This document shows, in pieces, positions 31,387 to 42,181 of a stretch of DNA of 64,000 bases; position 1 is the stretch's first letter; each line of letters starts with the position of its first letter. Source of the stretch: Oceanitalea stevensii. Its GTDB lineage: Bacteria > Actinomycetota > Actinomycetes > Actinomycetales > Actinomycetaceae. Position numbers and translations under genes: made by a program. The notes under the pieces were generated by a model that searched no databases, was not told the DNA's origin, and saw nothing but the letters and a program-made list of their open reading frames with translations. The stretch is from the NCBI RefSeq assembly GCF_014837105.1, contig NZ_JACSPO010000001.1:997662-1061661 (forward strand), in the 5' to 3' direction.

Positions 31387-33900
31387 TCAGTCGTCGAGCA
31401 GGGACAGCTCTCGGGCCCGCTCGAGCGCGTGCGTCCTGTCGGAGACGCCGAGCTTGCGGTAGATGCGCCGCACGTGGGTCTTGACGGTCGACTCCGACAG
31501 GTACAGACGCCGCCCGATGTGGGCGAGCGGCACGTCGGCGCGCAGCTCGCGCAGCACCCGCAGCTCGGCGACGCTGAGCTGGCCGGCCCGCAGCGGCTCG
31601 GGGAACACGGTGTCGGTGTGGACCAGACGCGGCTCGTCGAGGAACTGGCGCGCCCAGGACCCCTCCGGGGCGATCGCCTCGAGGTCGGTCCGCGGCACGG
31701 TGAGGAACGGCAGCAGCACCTCGGTGTCGGCCGCCAGCCCCACGGCGGTCGCGAGGTCGTCGACCGCCATGTCGCGCTGCCCGGTGCGCCAGGCCGCGCA
31801 CGCGTGGAGCAGCAGCAGCTCCAGTCCCACGCGCGGACGCGTGCCCGCGAAGGTGGCGGCGTTATCGGTGAGACGCATGGTCTCGGCGTAGGCACCGACG
31901 TAGAAGGCGTGCCGCGCCCGGCTCGCGTGCGTCCACGCGCCGCCGTCCTGCGCGCCAGCGAGGAGGGCGCCGGCCCGGTCGAGCCGTCCCTCGGCGAGCG
32001 CGAGGTCCACCCGGAGCGCCATCACCGAGGCCCGGACGACCTCCGCCTGGTCCTGGCCGTGGTCGGTGGCGTAGCGCTGGAGCACGACGCGAGCGTGCTC
32101 GAAGCGGCCGTGCAGGATGTCGGCGAAGGCCGCCGCGACCCGCGTGAGCTCGAGGAGCGGGGCCAGCCCGTGCTCCCCCGCGAGCTCCGGAACGGTCGGC
32201 CACGTGCTGCGCGCCAGGCGCATCCCCGCCAGCACGGTGCGGGAGAGCGGCCGGGCCACGGCCTCCAGCCTGGTGGGGGTGGCGGCGAAACCGTCGGCGT
32301 AGGTGCCCCAGGCGTCGGCGCTCCGGGTGTGGCCGAGGAGCGCCATCGCGAGCGCCGTGCCGTGCGCCGCCTCCCGAGCCGCCGCGGAGTCGCCCAGCCG
32401 GACCGCCTCGTAGCAGGCGAGCGCGAAGCCGTAGGCGGCCCTCACGCCGTCGTTGGCGTGGAGCATCGACAGCGCCCACTGGGTGAGCAGCTCGGGGATG
32501 GCCCGCTCGACGTCGGGGTCGTGCTGCGCGTCCCCGCCGTCGGCCAGCGAGCTGTCCAGCCGGCCCAGGAGGATCTCCGCGGCCCCGAAGCTGGGCGTCC
32601 CGTCGAAACGCAGGGCCAGCCGCTGCGTCGTGGTGAGCGAGCGCACCGGCAGCGGGCTGCCCGGAGTGAGCAGGCCGCCGCGGAGGGCCGCCTCCGCCTG
32701 GTGCGCCGTGTCCCGGTCGAGCACGTAGTCACGGGCGACGACGAGCCGGGCGCTGGAGGCCACGAGCTCGCGGGGCATCGCGCGTACGGCGGCCTGGACG
32801 GCGTCGGGGTTCCGGACGAGCAGCTCGGCCCAGTGGTCCTCGAGGATGCCGAGGACGAGAGGCCACGCCTCGGCGCGCAGGGCGTAGGTGAGGGCCTCCC
32901 CCGCCAGCCGCTGCTCGCGCCGGCGCCTGCCGAGGCGGCGGTTGAGCTCCCGGAAGCGCTCGGGGCTGTCCGCCCGCAGGTTCTCCAGCAGGGCCTGGCG
33001 CAGTCCGTGCGGGTAGGAGGAGGTGCCGTCGTCGCGGGAGTCCGTGTAGGAGCTCTGCATGATGACGTCGGCGAGCGGCAGCTGCGCGGGGTCGTCGACG
33101 AGCACGTCGAGGTCGCCGGGGTGCATCGGGTAGGGAACGGCCAGCGCCGTGAGCACGTCCCGCCACTCGGCCCGCTCCTGGTCGGCGACGATGAGCGCGG
33201 TGTAGCGGGCGATGGCGGCGGCGTCGGTGACGAGCCGGCCGTCGCTCGTCCGTCGGGTCTCGAGGAGCGCCGCCCGGACCAGGGCCGGCCAGCCCGCGTA
33301 CTCGCGGATGACCCGGTCGATCTCCTCCGGCGAGAGGACCAGGCCCAGCCGCCCGGCGAGGAGTGTCGTCTCCTCGGCCGCGAGGCGCAGCTCGGGGACG
33401 TCGAGGACGGTGGCGTCCACCGTTGCGGGGCCGATGCTCACGATCGGCCTCTCGAGCCGCGTGGTGACGACGAGGTGGAGGAGCTCGTGCACCTGGGCGA
33501 GCTCGACGAGCTCGGGGTCCACGCCCACGTCCGCCACCTGGTGCAGCCCGTCGATGACGAGCACGAGCCGGCGGGTGAGCCGCCGCAGCGCCTCGTCGAC
33601 GGCGTCGAGGTCCGGCACGGAGGCGGGGGACGCGACGCCCGCACCGACGAGCGCGTCGTGGACGGCGGCCCACAGGGTGTCGCCGCCCGTGCCGTCCGGC
33701 ACGGTGAGCCAGGCGACGGACCTGTCGTCGAGCGCGCCGCTGCGCAGCCAGTACGCGACCGTGCTCGTCTTGCCGTACCCGCGCGGCGCGCGCAGCACGA
33801 CGAGCGCGGGGAGGTGGCGGATGACCGCCTCGGCGGCGGGCGTGGGGCAGAAGACGCTGGGGACACGAGGCAGCCGTGTGCGGTGAGCCCGCTCCGGCAC
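31387..33900 (-). CDS. Large LuxR-type regulator (MalT/LAL-like ATPase)
   Basis: This 837-residue STAND-type transcription regulator has an N-terminal P-loop at APRGYGKTS (residues 38-46) and a Walker B-like RLVLVIDGLH (about residue 113). A long helical TPR-like middle follows. The C-terminal LuxR helix-turn-helix (about 775-837) shows LSVAELRVLRELRADVPLAH, SESTVKTHVRRIYRKLGV and ALERARELSLL. It starts with GTG 2 bp after the stop of a paralogous regulator gene, with GGGGAG upstream inside that gene. Such proteins bind ATP and an inducer and then activate promoters. The inducer is unknown. Its position next to the polysaccharide locus suggests, but does not prove, control of that locus. Confidence 0.87.
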   Translation of the reverse strand: MPERAHRTRLPRVPSVFCPTPAAEAVIRHLPALVVLRAPRGYGKTSTVAYWLRSGALDDRSVAWLTVPDGTGGDTLWAAVHDALVGAGVASPASVPDLDAVDEALRRLTRRLVLVIDGLHQVADVGVDPELVELAQVHELLHLVVTTRLERPIVSIGPATVDATVLDVPELRLAAEETTLLAGRLGLVLSPEEIDRVIREYAGWPALVRAALLETRRTSDGRLVTDAAAIARYTALIVADQERAEWRDVLTALAVPYPMHPGDLDVLVDDPAQLPLADVIMQSSYTDSRDDGTSSYPHGLRQALLENLRADSPERFRELNRRLGRRRREQRLAGEALTYALRAEAWPLVLGILEDHWAELLVRNPDAVQAAVRAMPRELVASSARLVVARDYVLDRDTAHQAEAALRGGLLTPGSPLPVRSLTTTQRLALRFDGTPSFGAAEILLGRLDSSLADGGDAQHDPDVERAIPELLTQWALSMLHANDGVRAAYGFALACYEAVRLGDSAAAREAAHGTALAMALLGHTRSADAWGTYADGFAATPTRLEAVARPLSRTVLAGMRLARSTWPTVPELAGEHGLAPLLELTRVAAAFADILHGRFEHARVVLQRYATDHGQDQAEVVRASVMALRVDLALAEGRLDRAGALLAGAQDGGAWTHASRARHAFYVGAYAETMRLTDNAATFAGTRPRVGLELLLLHACAAWRTGQRDMAVDDLATAVGLAADTEVLLPFLTVPRTDLEAIAPEGSWARQFLDEPRLVHTDTVFPEPLRAGQLSVAELRVLRELRADVPLAHIGRRLYLSESTVKTHVRRIYRKLGVSDRTHALERARELSLLDD

Positions 33901-33902
33901 GG

Positions 33903-36377
33903 CTACCGACGCTCCCCGCCGAGACCGCGGCTGAGCACGAGGGCCTCGTCCCTGCTGGAGGCACCGAGCTTGCGGTAGACGTGGCGCAGGTGGGTCTTGG
34001 CGGTGTTGACCGACATCCCCAGCGCGGCGGCCACGCCGGCGGGCCCGGCGCTGTCCTGCAGGGCGGCGAGCACCTGCAGCTCGCGGGCGCTGAGCTCGCT
34101 CGGCACCGCGGGCGCTGAGGGGAGGGGCTGCGTCCGCTGCGCCTCGGTGGTGGACGGCAGGGGCCGCAGGGCGAGCAGCTCGGGGTCGTTGCCCGCGAGC
34201 GCGCCGAAGATCTCGGGGCTGATGAGGGCGAAGGGACGGCGCTGCCCGGTCTCGTACGCGATCCGCACCCCCCGCGCGAAGCGGCGGCGCGCGGCAGTCC
34301 CCTGTCCGAGCCGGAAGAGCGCCGCGGCGATGATGAGCTCGTTGATGAGGCGGCTGCGGGCCGTCATCCGCCTGTCCCCGAGGTCGCGGGCGGCGACGTC
34401 GATGGCCTCCTGCTCCCGCCCCTGGGCGTGGAGGAGGTAGGCGCGGGTGGAGCTGGAGACGAAGCCGTCGACGAGCCGGTCGAGCACCTGCTCGGCGACG
34501 TCCACCATCCCGCCGGCCACGAGCAGCTCGACCAGCTGGGTCCCGATCGTCGACTCCGCGATGCCGCCCGGCTCGAGGTGCCGCAGCGCGGCGCGCAGCT
34601 GCCCGACCGCCCGCGCCTGGTCCTCCGGGGTCCCGTACACCGAGGCGTACAGGCCACGGGCGTGGATCGCCAGGGCCCAGAGCTCGTCCCGGCGTCCCGG
34701 CTCCACGATGTCCGCCACGGCCTCGTGCACCTCGGGGCGCATCCCGTCGATCGTGGCGATCGCGCGCATGATCCGCCCGCCCACCCGCACGAGCCTGCTC
34801 ACCTCGTCGTCGTCACCGCCCGCGATGACGTCGGCGAGCTCCTCGTCCTCCAGGAGCCGCAGCGCGAGGTCGGTCTCCCCGTGGAAGGTCTTGGCGGTGA
34901 GCATACCGCCGATGCCCAGCAGCCGGGCGGTGCGGTCGTCGTGGCGCACGCCGTGGTCCCGGACCCGCTCGAAGGCGTAGGCGGCGGCCTCCTGCTCGCC
35001 CGCGAAGACGGCGGCGAGTCCGGACTGGATGAGGATGTGGACCTCGTCGGTGGTCTCCTGCATCTCCTGCCAGCGCTGCCTCACGGCCGCGTCGACGAAG
35101 TGGGCACCGGTGGGTGTCCACTCGCTGACCTCCGTCTCGGCCGAGGGCGCCATCCGCGGGAGGTGGCGGCGTATCACCTGCAGCCGGGGGTCGCCGTCGG
35201 CGATCTCCCGGGGGAAGGCGCCGGCGAGCTCGATGAGCCGGTGGGGGTGCTGGGTGAGGAGCGTGGACCACTCCTCCTCGATGATCCGCAGCGCGGTGTC
35301 CCACTCCTGGGCGCGGACGGCGTGACGCAGCACCCCGACGGGCCCCTCCTCCTGTGCCGCGAGGGCCATGAGAGCGATGTGCACCTCCCGCTCCAGGTGC
35401 GGGTGGAGCTCGAGCGACACGCGACGCAGCGCGTCGCGGATCGCGGGCGGGTAGGCGTAGCGCAGGCCGTCGACCGTCTCCCGCTCGCGCAGCAGCCCGC
35501 CCACGCGCAGGTTGCGCAGCTCCCGCAGCGCCGTCCCGTCCGGGACGATGGCGCGCGCAGCAGCCGCCGAGAACTCGTCCGGGATCGCGGTGCGCATGAG
35601 GAACTCGCGCAGCGCCGTCGAGCGCACGTCCGCCAGGAGGGCCTCGATGAAGCCGTCGACGGTGCCGGGGTCCACGGCGGCCTGGTGCCCTCCGACGACG
35701 GCGGCCGCGACGCAGGTCCGGACCGCGGCGGGCCAGCCGCCGAGCTCCATCGCGAGCTCCGCGGCCTCGTCCACCGTCATCGTCACGCCGTGCCGCTGGG
35801 CGAGGGCGAGGACGTCCTCGGCCTGCATGGCGAGGTCCGCGGGACGCACGACGGTGAGGTCGACCGAGAGGGCGCCCGTGGTCTCCAGCGCCCGCAGCGA
35901 GCGGGTGGAGACGACGAGCTCGAGGGCGGCACTGGAGCGCACGAGCTCGAGGAGCTCGTCGTCGATCTCGCTGCGGCCGTCCAGGTGACCGGCCTCGTGG
36001 TAGTTGTCGACGATGAGCCGCAGCGGCTCCTCGTGCCGCAGCAGCGCCCCGAGCACCGCGGCGCGGTCCGCGTCGTCCTCCGCCTCGCGCGAGTCGTACC
36101 CGTCGAGGTCGGCGGCGGTCAGTGCCGCGCGCAGCGTGGCCCAGAACCCGGGGGCCAGGCGCGAGCCCTCGTCGAGGGGGACGTAGACGGTGGGGACGCC
36201 GTCGTCCTCGCCCGTGAGCCACTCGACGAGCGCGGTCGTCTTCCCGAAGCCGCGCGGGCCGCGCAGGACGGTCAAGGGCGCGCGGGAGCCCAACGCGTCC
36301 AGGACACGCGGCGCCACGAAGGCGGCGCGACTGGCGCGAGGGAGGGGTCCGTGAACCCGCCGCCCCAGGCGATTCAT
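33903..36377 (-). CDS. Large LuxR-type regulator (MalT/LAL-like ATPase), paralog
   Basis: This 824-residue regulator has the same architecture as its downstream neighbour. The P-loop is GPRGFGKTT (residues 40-48), the Walker B-like stretch is LRLIVDNYHEAG, and a winged-helix and TPR-like middle follow. The C-terminal LuxR helix-turn-helix shows LSARELQVLAALQ, SVNTAKTHLRHVYRKLGA and DEALVLSRGLG. I chose ATG at 36377, which starts 7 bp after the map stop. An in-frame ATG at 36437 lies inside map and is less likely. There is no clear Shine-Dalgarno, so translation may depend on coupling to map. The two regulators differ throughout, so the duplication is old. Confidence 0.85.
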   Translation of the reverse strand: MNRLGRRVHGPLPRASRAAFVAPRVLDALGSRAPLTVLRGPRGFGKTTALVEWLTGEDDGVPTVYVPLDEGSRLAPGFWATLRAALTAADLDGYDSREAEDDADRAAVLGALLRHEEPLRLIVDNYHEAGHLDGRSEIDDELLELVRSSAALELVVSTRSLRALETTGALSVDLTVVRPADLAMQAEDVLALAQRHGVTMTVDEAAELAMELGGWPAAVRTCVAAAVVGGHQAAVDPGTVDGFIEALLADVRSTALREFLMRTAIPDEFSAAAARAIVPDGTALRELRNLRVGGLLRERETVDGLRYAYPPAIRDALRRVSLELHPHLEREVHIALMALAAQEEGPVGVLRHAVRAQEWDTALRIIEEEWSTLLTQHPHRLIELAGAFPREIADGDPRLQVIRRHLPRMAPSAETEVSEWTPTGAHFVDAAVRQRWQEMQETTDEVHILIQSGLAAVFAGEQEAAAYAFERVRDHGVRHDDRTARLLGIGGMLTAKTFHGETDLALRLLEDEELADVIAGGDDDEVSRLVRVGGRIMRAIATIDGMRPEVHEAVADIVEPGRRDELWALAIHARGLYASVYGTPEDQARAVGQLRAALRHLEPGGIAESTIGTQLVELLVAGGMVDVAEQVLDRLVDGFVSSSTRAYLLHAQGREQEAIDVAARDLGDRRMTARSRLINELIIAAALFRLGQGTAARRRFARGVRIAYETGQRRPFALISPEIFGALAGNDPELLALRPLPSTTEAQRTQPLPSAPAVPSELSARELQVLAALQDSAGPAGVAAALGMSVNTAKTHLRHVYRKLGASSRDEALVLSRGLGGERR

Positions 36378-36384
36378 GCCCGTA

Positions 36385-37212
36385 TCATGACAGAGGGGCG
36401 ACCGGCACGTTCCGTGTTTGGAGCTCGGCCGCTCCACCGTCCGCCGCGGTGAGCACCCAGATGCCGTCCTCGGTGAGCGCCACGGAGTGCTCCCAGTGGG
36501 CCGCCCGGGCGCCGTCGGCGGTCACGACGGTCCAGTCGTCGGCCAGGACGCGCGTCTCGATGGTGCCGCGGGTGAGCATCGGCTCGATCGCCAGGCACAT
36601 CCCCGGGCGCAGCTTCGGCCCGCGCCCGGAGGCGCGGTAGTTGAGGACGTCCGGCGGCTGGTGCATGGCGCTGCCGATGCCGTGGCCCACGTAGTCCTCG
36701 ATGATGCCGAGGGGCTCGTGGCCTGCGGCCACGTGCGCGGCGACGGCGTCCTCGACGGCCTCCCCGACGACGTCGAGCCGGCCCCCGCCCGCCAGGGCCG
36801 CGATGGCGTCCCACATGGCGGTGCGGGTCGCCTCGCTCAGTGCGTGGTCACGCGGGTCACCCTCACCGAGGACGACGGTGAAGGCGGCGTCACCGTGCCA
36901 GCCGTCGACGACGGCGCCGCAGTCGAAGGAGACGACGTCGCCGTCGGCGAGGACGCGCTCCCCCGGGATGCCGTGGACGACCTCGTCGTTGACGGAGATG
37001 CACACGTGCGCCGGGTAGCCGTGGTAGCCGAGGAAGTTCGACCGCGCACCGGCGCGGTCGAGGACCTGCCGGGCGACGTCGTCGAGCTCGGCGGTGGTCC
37101 GCCCGGGTGCCGCGGCCTCCCGGAGCGCCGCGTGGATGTCGGCGACGACGAGGCCCGCGCGGCGCATGACCCGGATCTGCTCCGGGGTCTTGTACTCGAT
37201 GCGTTCGCGCAT
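36385..37212 (-). CDS. map: Type I methionine aminopeptidase
   Basis: This 275-residue metalloprotease removes the initiator Met from new proteins in the cytoplasm. The expected metal ligands are visible: Asp in VVSFDCGAVVDGWHGDAAF (two Asp), His in YVGHGIGSAMHQPP, Glu in CLAIEPMLTRG and Glu in WEHSVALTEDG. It overlaps adk by one base (TGATG), so it belongs to the secY-adk-map unit. The start is ATG ([13 protein letters not shown]), matching the family. Downstream genes are LuxR regulators rather than infA. Confidence 0.97.
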   Translation of the reverse strand: MRERIEYKTPEQIRVMRRAGLVVADIHAALREAAAPGRTTAELDDVARQVLDRAGARSNFLGYHGYPAHVCISVNDEVVHGIPGERVLADGDVVSFDCGAVVDGWHGDAAFTVVLGEGDPRDHALSEATRTAMWDAIAALAGGGRLDVVGEAVEDAVAAHVAAGHEPLGIIEDYVGHGIGSAMHQPPDVLNYRASGRGPKLRPGMCLAIEPMLTRGTIETRVLADDWTVVTADGARAAHWEHSVALTEDGIWVLTAADGGAAELQTRNVPVAPLS

Positions 37213-37780
37213 CAGCTCGCGTTCAGCGCAGCGAGCAGACGCTCGGTGACCTCCTCGACGGCACCGATCCCGTCGACCCGCACGAGCAGCCCGCGCTCGG
37301 CGTAGTGGTCGGCCAGGGGTGCGGTCTGGTCGTGGTAGACCTCGAGGCGGCGACGGATGACGACGTCGGTGTCGTCGGCGCGGTTCTGCTCGGCCGCGCG
37401 GCCGAGGAGACGCTGCACGACGACCTCGTCGTCCGCGGTGAGCTCGACGACGGCGTCCAGGGACGTCCCGCTCGCCTCGAGCATCGCGTCGAGCTCGCGG
37501 ACCTGGTCCAGGGTGCGGGGGTAGCCGTCGAGCAGGAAGCCGTCAGCGGCGTCCTCCTGGGCCAGGCGGTCCCGGACCATGTCGTTGGTGATCTCGTCGG
37601 GCACGTACTCCCCGGCGTCCATGTACCGCTGCGCACGCTGCCCGAGCTCGGTGCGCCCGGCGACGTTGCTGCGGAAGATGTCGCCGGTGGAGATCGCCGG
37701 GATGCCGAGCGTGGAGCTCAGCCGGGTGGCCTGGGTGCCCTTGCCCGCTCCGGGCGGGCCGAGGAGGACGAGGCGGCGGC

Positions 37781-37784
<4 letters not shown>
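37212..37784 (-). CDS. adk: Adenylate kinase
   Basis: This 190-residue cytosolic kinase interconverts AMP and ATP with ADP. The P-loop is [10 protein letters not shown] (residues 9-18). The AMP-binding part contains [12 protein letters not shown], and [13 protein letters not shown] is the signature. The lid is short and lacks zinc cysteines, as usual in actinobacteria. ATG at 37784 overlaps the secY stop by 4 nt, and the stop overlaps the map start by one base. Translational coupling along secY-adk-map is therefore likely. Confidence 0.97.
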
Positions 37785-39085
<1,301 letters not shown>

Positions 39086-39195
39086 TCTTCCTCCTGCAAT
39101 GGTGACGACGGCGGGCGACATAGCCCGCGTCGGCGGTCTGGACCGCAACGTACTGTACCTGTTCCGCGACGTGGCCTGTGCCACGTCCCGGGAGC

Positions 39196-39232
39196 ACGAA
39201 CGGGCGGCCCGGTGTCCGGACCGCCCGTTCGT
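39196..39232 (-). terminator. Terminator after rplO
   Basis: A hairpin of about 16 bp lies 8 nt after the rplO stop: ACGAACGGGCGG, one C/A opposition and CCGG, with a TGT loop. The opposition is a U-G wobble in minus-strand RNA. It separates the S10-spc ribosomal unit from secY-adk-map. Confidence 0.75.
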
Positions 39233-39239
39233 CGGCGAC

Positions 39240-39716
39240 TCAGGCCTGGGTCAGGGACCCGCCTGCTGCCTCGATCTTCTCCTGCGCCGAGACCGACCAC
39301 GCGTTGGCCACGATGTCGAGCTTGACGGTGATCTCACCGCTGCCCAGCACCTTGACCAGCTGGCCGGAGCGCACGGCGCCCTTGGCGACGAGGTCGTCGA
39401 CCGTCACGGAGCCACCCTCGGGGAAGAGAGCGGACAGACGGTCCAGGTTGACGACCTGGTACTCGACGCGGAAGGGGTTCTTGAAGCCGCGGAGCTTGGG
39501 CAGCCGCATGTGCAGCGGCATCTGCCCACCCTCGAAGCCGGCCGGCACCTGGTAGCGGGCCTTGGTGCCCTTGGTGCCGCGACCCGCGGTCTTGCCGCGC
39601 TTGCCGCCCTCACCGCGTCCGACGCGGATCTTGGCGCTCTTGGCGCCGGGGGCGGGACGCAGGTGGTGCACCTTGAGGGTGCGTGCCTGCTCGGGAGTCT
39701 GCTTGGACTCTGCCAT
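39240..39716 (-). CDS. rplO: 50S ribosomal protein L15
   Basis: This 158-residue uL15 assembles late on the large subunit near the peptidyl transferase region. The family start [20 protein letters not shown] is followed by [20 protein letters not shown], the glycine-rich RNA-binding extension. It ends the long ribosomal protein run: rpmD precedes it by 2 bp and a terminator follows. Start ATG with typical context. Confidence 0.98.
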   Translation of the reverse strand: MAESKQTPEQARTLKVHHLRPAPGAKSAKIRVGRGEGGKRGKTAGRGTKGTKARYQVPAGFEGGQMPLHMRLPKLRGFKNPFRVEYQVVNLDRLSALFPEGGSVTVDDLVAKGAVRSGQLVKVLGSGEITVKLDIVANAWSVSAQEKIEAAGGSLTQA

Positions 39717-39718
39717 GG

Positions 39719-39901
39719 TTACTTGACCTCCTCGACGGAGACCAGGTGGGCCACCGTCGTGATCATGCCGCGGACCTCGGGGCGGTCCTCACGCACGACG
39801 CTCCGGCCGATCCGGCCCAGACCGAGCGTGCGCAGGGTCTGGCGCTGGTTCTCCTTGCCGCCGATCGCGGACTTCGTCTGCGTGACCTTGAGCTGTGCCA
39901 T
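39719..39901 (-). CDS. rpmD: 50S ribosomal protein L30
   Basis: This 60-residue uL30, of bacterial short form, contains [20 protein letters not shown] and [13 protein letters not shown], which are diagnostic. ATG at 39901 overlaps the rpsE stop (TGATG). A GTG one codon upstream is possible but less likely. It lies between rpsE and rplO, the standard spc order. Confidence 0.97.
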   Translation of the reverse strand: MAQLKVTQTKSAIGGKENQRQTLRTLGLGRIGRSVVREDRPEVRGMITTVAHLVSVEEVK

Positions 39902-40578
39902 CACGCACCGACCTTCCCGGCAGCCTCAGCCTGCTTCTCCTCGCGCGCCTGCGCCTCGCCTGCTGCGCGGTTGCGCAGCATGACGGCGGGGGCGACACGC
40001 TCGAGCGGCAGACCACGGCGGGCCGCGACGGACTCGGGCTGCTCGAGGTTGCGCAGCGCCTGAGCGGTGGCGTGCACGATGTTGATCGCGTTCTCCGAGC
40101 CGAGCGACTTGCTCAGCACGTCGTGGATCCCGGCGCAGTCGAGGACGGCGCGGACCGGACCGCCGGCGATGACGCCGGTACCCGGGGCTGCGGGGCGCAG
40201 GAAGACCACGCCTGCCGCGGCCTCGCCGGTGACGGCGTGCGGGATCGTCTTCTGGATCATCGGGACGCGGAAGAAGTTCTTCTTCGCCTCCTCGACGCCC
40301 TTCGCGATCGCGGCCGGCACCTCCTTGGCCTTGCCGTAGCCGACGCCGACCGTCCCGTTGCCGTCCCCGACGACGACGAGAGCGGTGAAGCTGAAGCGAC
40401 GACCACCCTTGACGACCTTGGAGACGCGGTTGATCGTGACGACGCGCTCGATGAACTCGTTCCTCGGCTCGGCGGCGCCGCGACGGCCCTCGCCCCGGCG
40501 ACCGCCGGAACGCTCGCCGCCGGCGGCGGGGCCGGCGCCGGTACCGGAACCGGTCCTGCTTCGCTGCGGTGCAGCCAT
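39901..40578 (-). CDS. rpsE: 30S ribosomal protein S5
   Basis: This 225-residue uS5 maintains decoding accuracy and mRNA helicase activity at the entry channel. An N-terminal extension of about 40 residues rich in Gly, Arg and Ala precedes the double-stranded RNA-binding core ([20 protein letters not shown]). The C-terminal domain has [20 protein letters not shown] and an Ala/Glu-rich tail. I chose ATG at 40578 ([10 protein letters not shown]). The open frame further upstream is not homologous. It follows rplR after 34 bp. Confidence 0.97.
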   Translation of the reverse strand: MAAPQRSRTGSGTGAGPAAGGERSGGRRGEGRRGAAEPRNEFIERVVTINRVSKVVKGGRRFSFTALVVVGDGNGTVGVGYGKAKEVPAAIAKGVEEAKKNFFRVPMIQKTIPHAVTGEAAAGVVFLRPAAPGTGVIAGGPVRAVLDCAGIHDVLSKSLGSENAINIVHATAQALRNLEQPESVAARRGLPLERVAPAVMLRNRAAGEAQAREEKQAEAAGKVGA

Positions 40579-40612
40579 CAGATGTTCCTTTGCTCTCGTA
40601 CGTTCACGCTGG

Positions 40613-40984
40613 TCACAGGGCGAGCCCGCCCTCACGGGCGCCGTCGGCGACGGCGGCCACGCGGCCGTGGTACCGGTTGCCGCCGCGGTCGAACACCGCA
40701 GACTCGACACCGGCAGCCTTGGCCCGCTCGGCGACGAGCTCGCCGACGCGACGCGCCTTGGCGACCTTCTCGTCGTCCGACGCCCGCAGGTCGGCCTCGA
40801 GGGTCGAGGCAGACGCGATGGTGGTGCCGCTCGTGTCGTCGACCAGCTGCGCGACCATGTGGCGCGAGGAGCGGGTGACGACCAGGCGCGGACGCTCGGC
40901 CGTGCCGGAGACCTTCTTGCGGACTCGGAGGTGACGGCGCCCGCGAGCGGCGTTCTTGCCCTTGCCCTTGACGGACAGTGCCAT
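40613..40984 (-). CDS. rplR: 50S ribosomal protein L18
   Basis: This 123-residue uL18 binds 5S rRNA with L5. The Arg-rich N-terminus ([19 protein letters not shown]) and [20 protein letters not shown] are family hallmarks. ATG at 40984 overlaps the rplF stop (TGATG), which suggests translational coupling. Confidence 0.98.
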   Translation of the reverse strand: MALSVKGKGKNAARGRRHLRVRKKVSGTAERPRLVVTRSSRHMVAQLVDDTSGTTIASASTLEADLRASDDEKVAKARRVGELVAERAKAAGVESAVFDRGGNRYHGRVAAVADGAREGGLAL

Positions 40985-41523
40985 CACTTACCTGCCTTTC
41001 CGGCCTTGCGGCGGACCTGCTCGCCGGCGTAGCGCACACCCTTGCCCTTGTAGGGCTCGGGCTTGCGGATCTTGCGGATGTTCGCGGCCAGCTCGCCGAC
41101 CTGCTGCTTGTCGATCCCGGAGACCGTGAGCTTGGTGGGGGCGTCGACGGTGACCGTCACGCCCTCCGGCGGCTCGATGACGACCGGGTGGGAGAAGCCG
41201 AGCGCCAGCTCGACGGCGGAACCCTTGGCGACGGCGCGGTAACCCGTGCCGACGATCTCGAGCTTGCGCTCGTAGCCCTGGGTGACGCCCGTGACGAGGT
41301 TGGCGATGAGCGTGCGGGTGAGGCCGTGCAGCGAACGCGACTCGCGCTCGTCGTTCGGCCGGGTCACGACGATCGCACCCGCGTCGTCGCGAACGACGGC
41401 GATGGGGGCGGGAACGGTGTGGCTGAGGGTGCCCTTGGGCCCCTTGACGGTCACGACCGAGCCCTCGATGGTGACGTCGACACCTGCGGGGACCGGGACG
41501 GGGACCTTTCCGATACGGGACAT
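40984..41523 (-). CDS. rplF: 50S ribosomal protein L6
   Basis: This 179-residue uL6 lies near the factor-binding site of the large subunit. [19 protein letters not shown] at the start and the C-terminal signature [20 protein letters not shown] are diagnostic. It follows rpsH by 18 bp and overlaps rplR by one base, in standard spc order. Confidence 0.98.
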   Translation of the reverse strand: MSRIGKVPVPVPAGVDVTIEGSVVTVKGPKGTLSHTVPAPIAVVRDDAGAIVVTRPNDERESRSLHGLTRTLIANLVTGVTQGYERKLEIVGTGYRAVAKGSAVELALGFSHPVVIEPPEGVTVTVDAPTKLTVSGIDKQQVGELAANIRKIRKPEPYKGKGVRYAGEQVRRKAGKAGK

Positions 41524-41541
41524 GTCTCTACTCCTTCCCGG

Positions 41542-41940
41542 CTACCAGACGTAGGCGAGGACTTCCCCGCCAACGCCCTTGGTCTGTGCCTCGCGGTCGG
41601 TGAGCAGACCGGAGGAGGTGGACAGGATCGCCACGCCCAGCCCGCCGAGAACTCGGGGCAGGTTGGTGGACTTGGCGTACACGCGCAGTCCGGGCTTGGA
41701 CACGCGGCGCACACCGGCGAGCGAGCGCTCGCGCTGGGGGCCGAACTTCAGCTGGAGCGTGAGGTTCTTGCCCACCGGGGCGTCCTCGACGTCCCAGCCG
41801 GCGATGTAACCCTCGGTCTTGAGGATCTCGGCGATGTTCTGCTTGAGCTTCGAGTACGGCATGGTCACCGACTCGTGGTACGCCGAGTTGGCGTTACGCA
41901 GACGCGTGAGCATGTCTGCGATGGGGTCAGTCATTGTCAT
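41542..41940 (-). CDS. rpsH: 30S ribosomal protein S8
   Basis: This 132-residue uS8 is a primary 16S rRNA-binding protein. In many bacteria it represses the spc operon by binding its mRNA. Landmarks are [20 protein letters not shown] and LVTDREA-like [20 protein letters not shown] at the end. The start is ATG at 41940, or ATG at 41934 two codons later. Both fit the family. Confidence 0.97.
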   Translation of the reverse strand: MTMTDPIADMLTRLRNANSAYHESVTMPYSKLKQNIAEILKTEGYIAGWDVEDAPVGKNLTLQLKFGPQRERSLAGVRRVSKPGLRVYAKSTNLPRVLGGLGVAILSTSSGLLTDREAQTKGVGGEVLAYVW

Positions 41941-41994
41941 CGGGCCTCGGCCCTTCCTCGTCGGGGTTTCCTACGGGACCTACGACGTAGTCGT

Positions 41995-42180
41995 TTACCA
42001 GCTGCTCTTCGTGATGCCGGGGAGCTGGCCGGCGAGGGCCATCTCCCGCAGGCAGATCCGGCACAGGCCGAACTTGCGGTAGACCGAGTGCGGACGGCCG
42101 CACCGCTGGCACCGGGTGTAGGCGCGCACCGCGAACTTGGGCTTGCGGTTCGCCTTCTGGATCAGGGCGGTCTTCGCCAC
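41995..42180 (-). CDS. rpsN: 30S ribosomal protein S14, zinc type
   Basis: This 61-residue uS14 is of the short, zinc-binding kind. Four cysteines occur in [20 protein letters not shown] followed by RIC. The C-terminus [11 protein letters not shown] is diagnostic. It starts with GTG at 42180, one base after the rplE stop, and is too short for many gene finders. Actinomycetes often carry a zinc-free paralog elsewhere for zinc limitation. This zinc-type copy is in the normal spc position. Confidence 0.97.
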   Translation of the reverse strand: MAKTALIQKANRKPKFAVRAYTRCQRCGRPHSVYRKFGLCRICLREMALAGQLPGITKSSW

Positions 42181-42181
42181 G

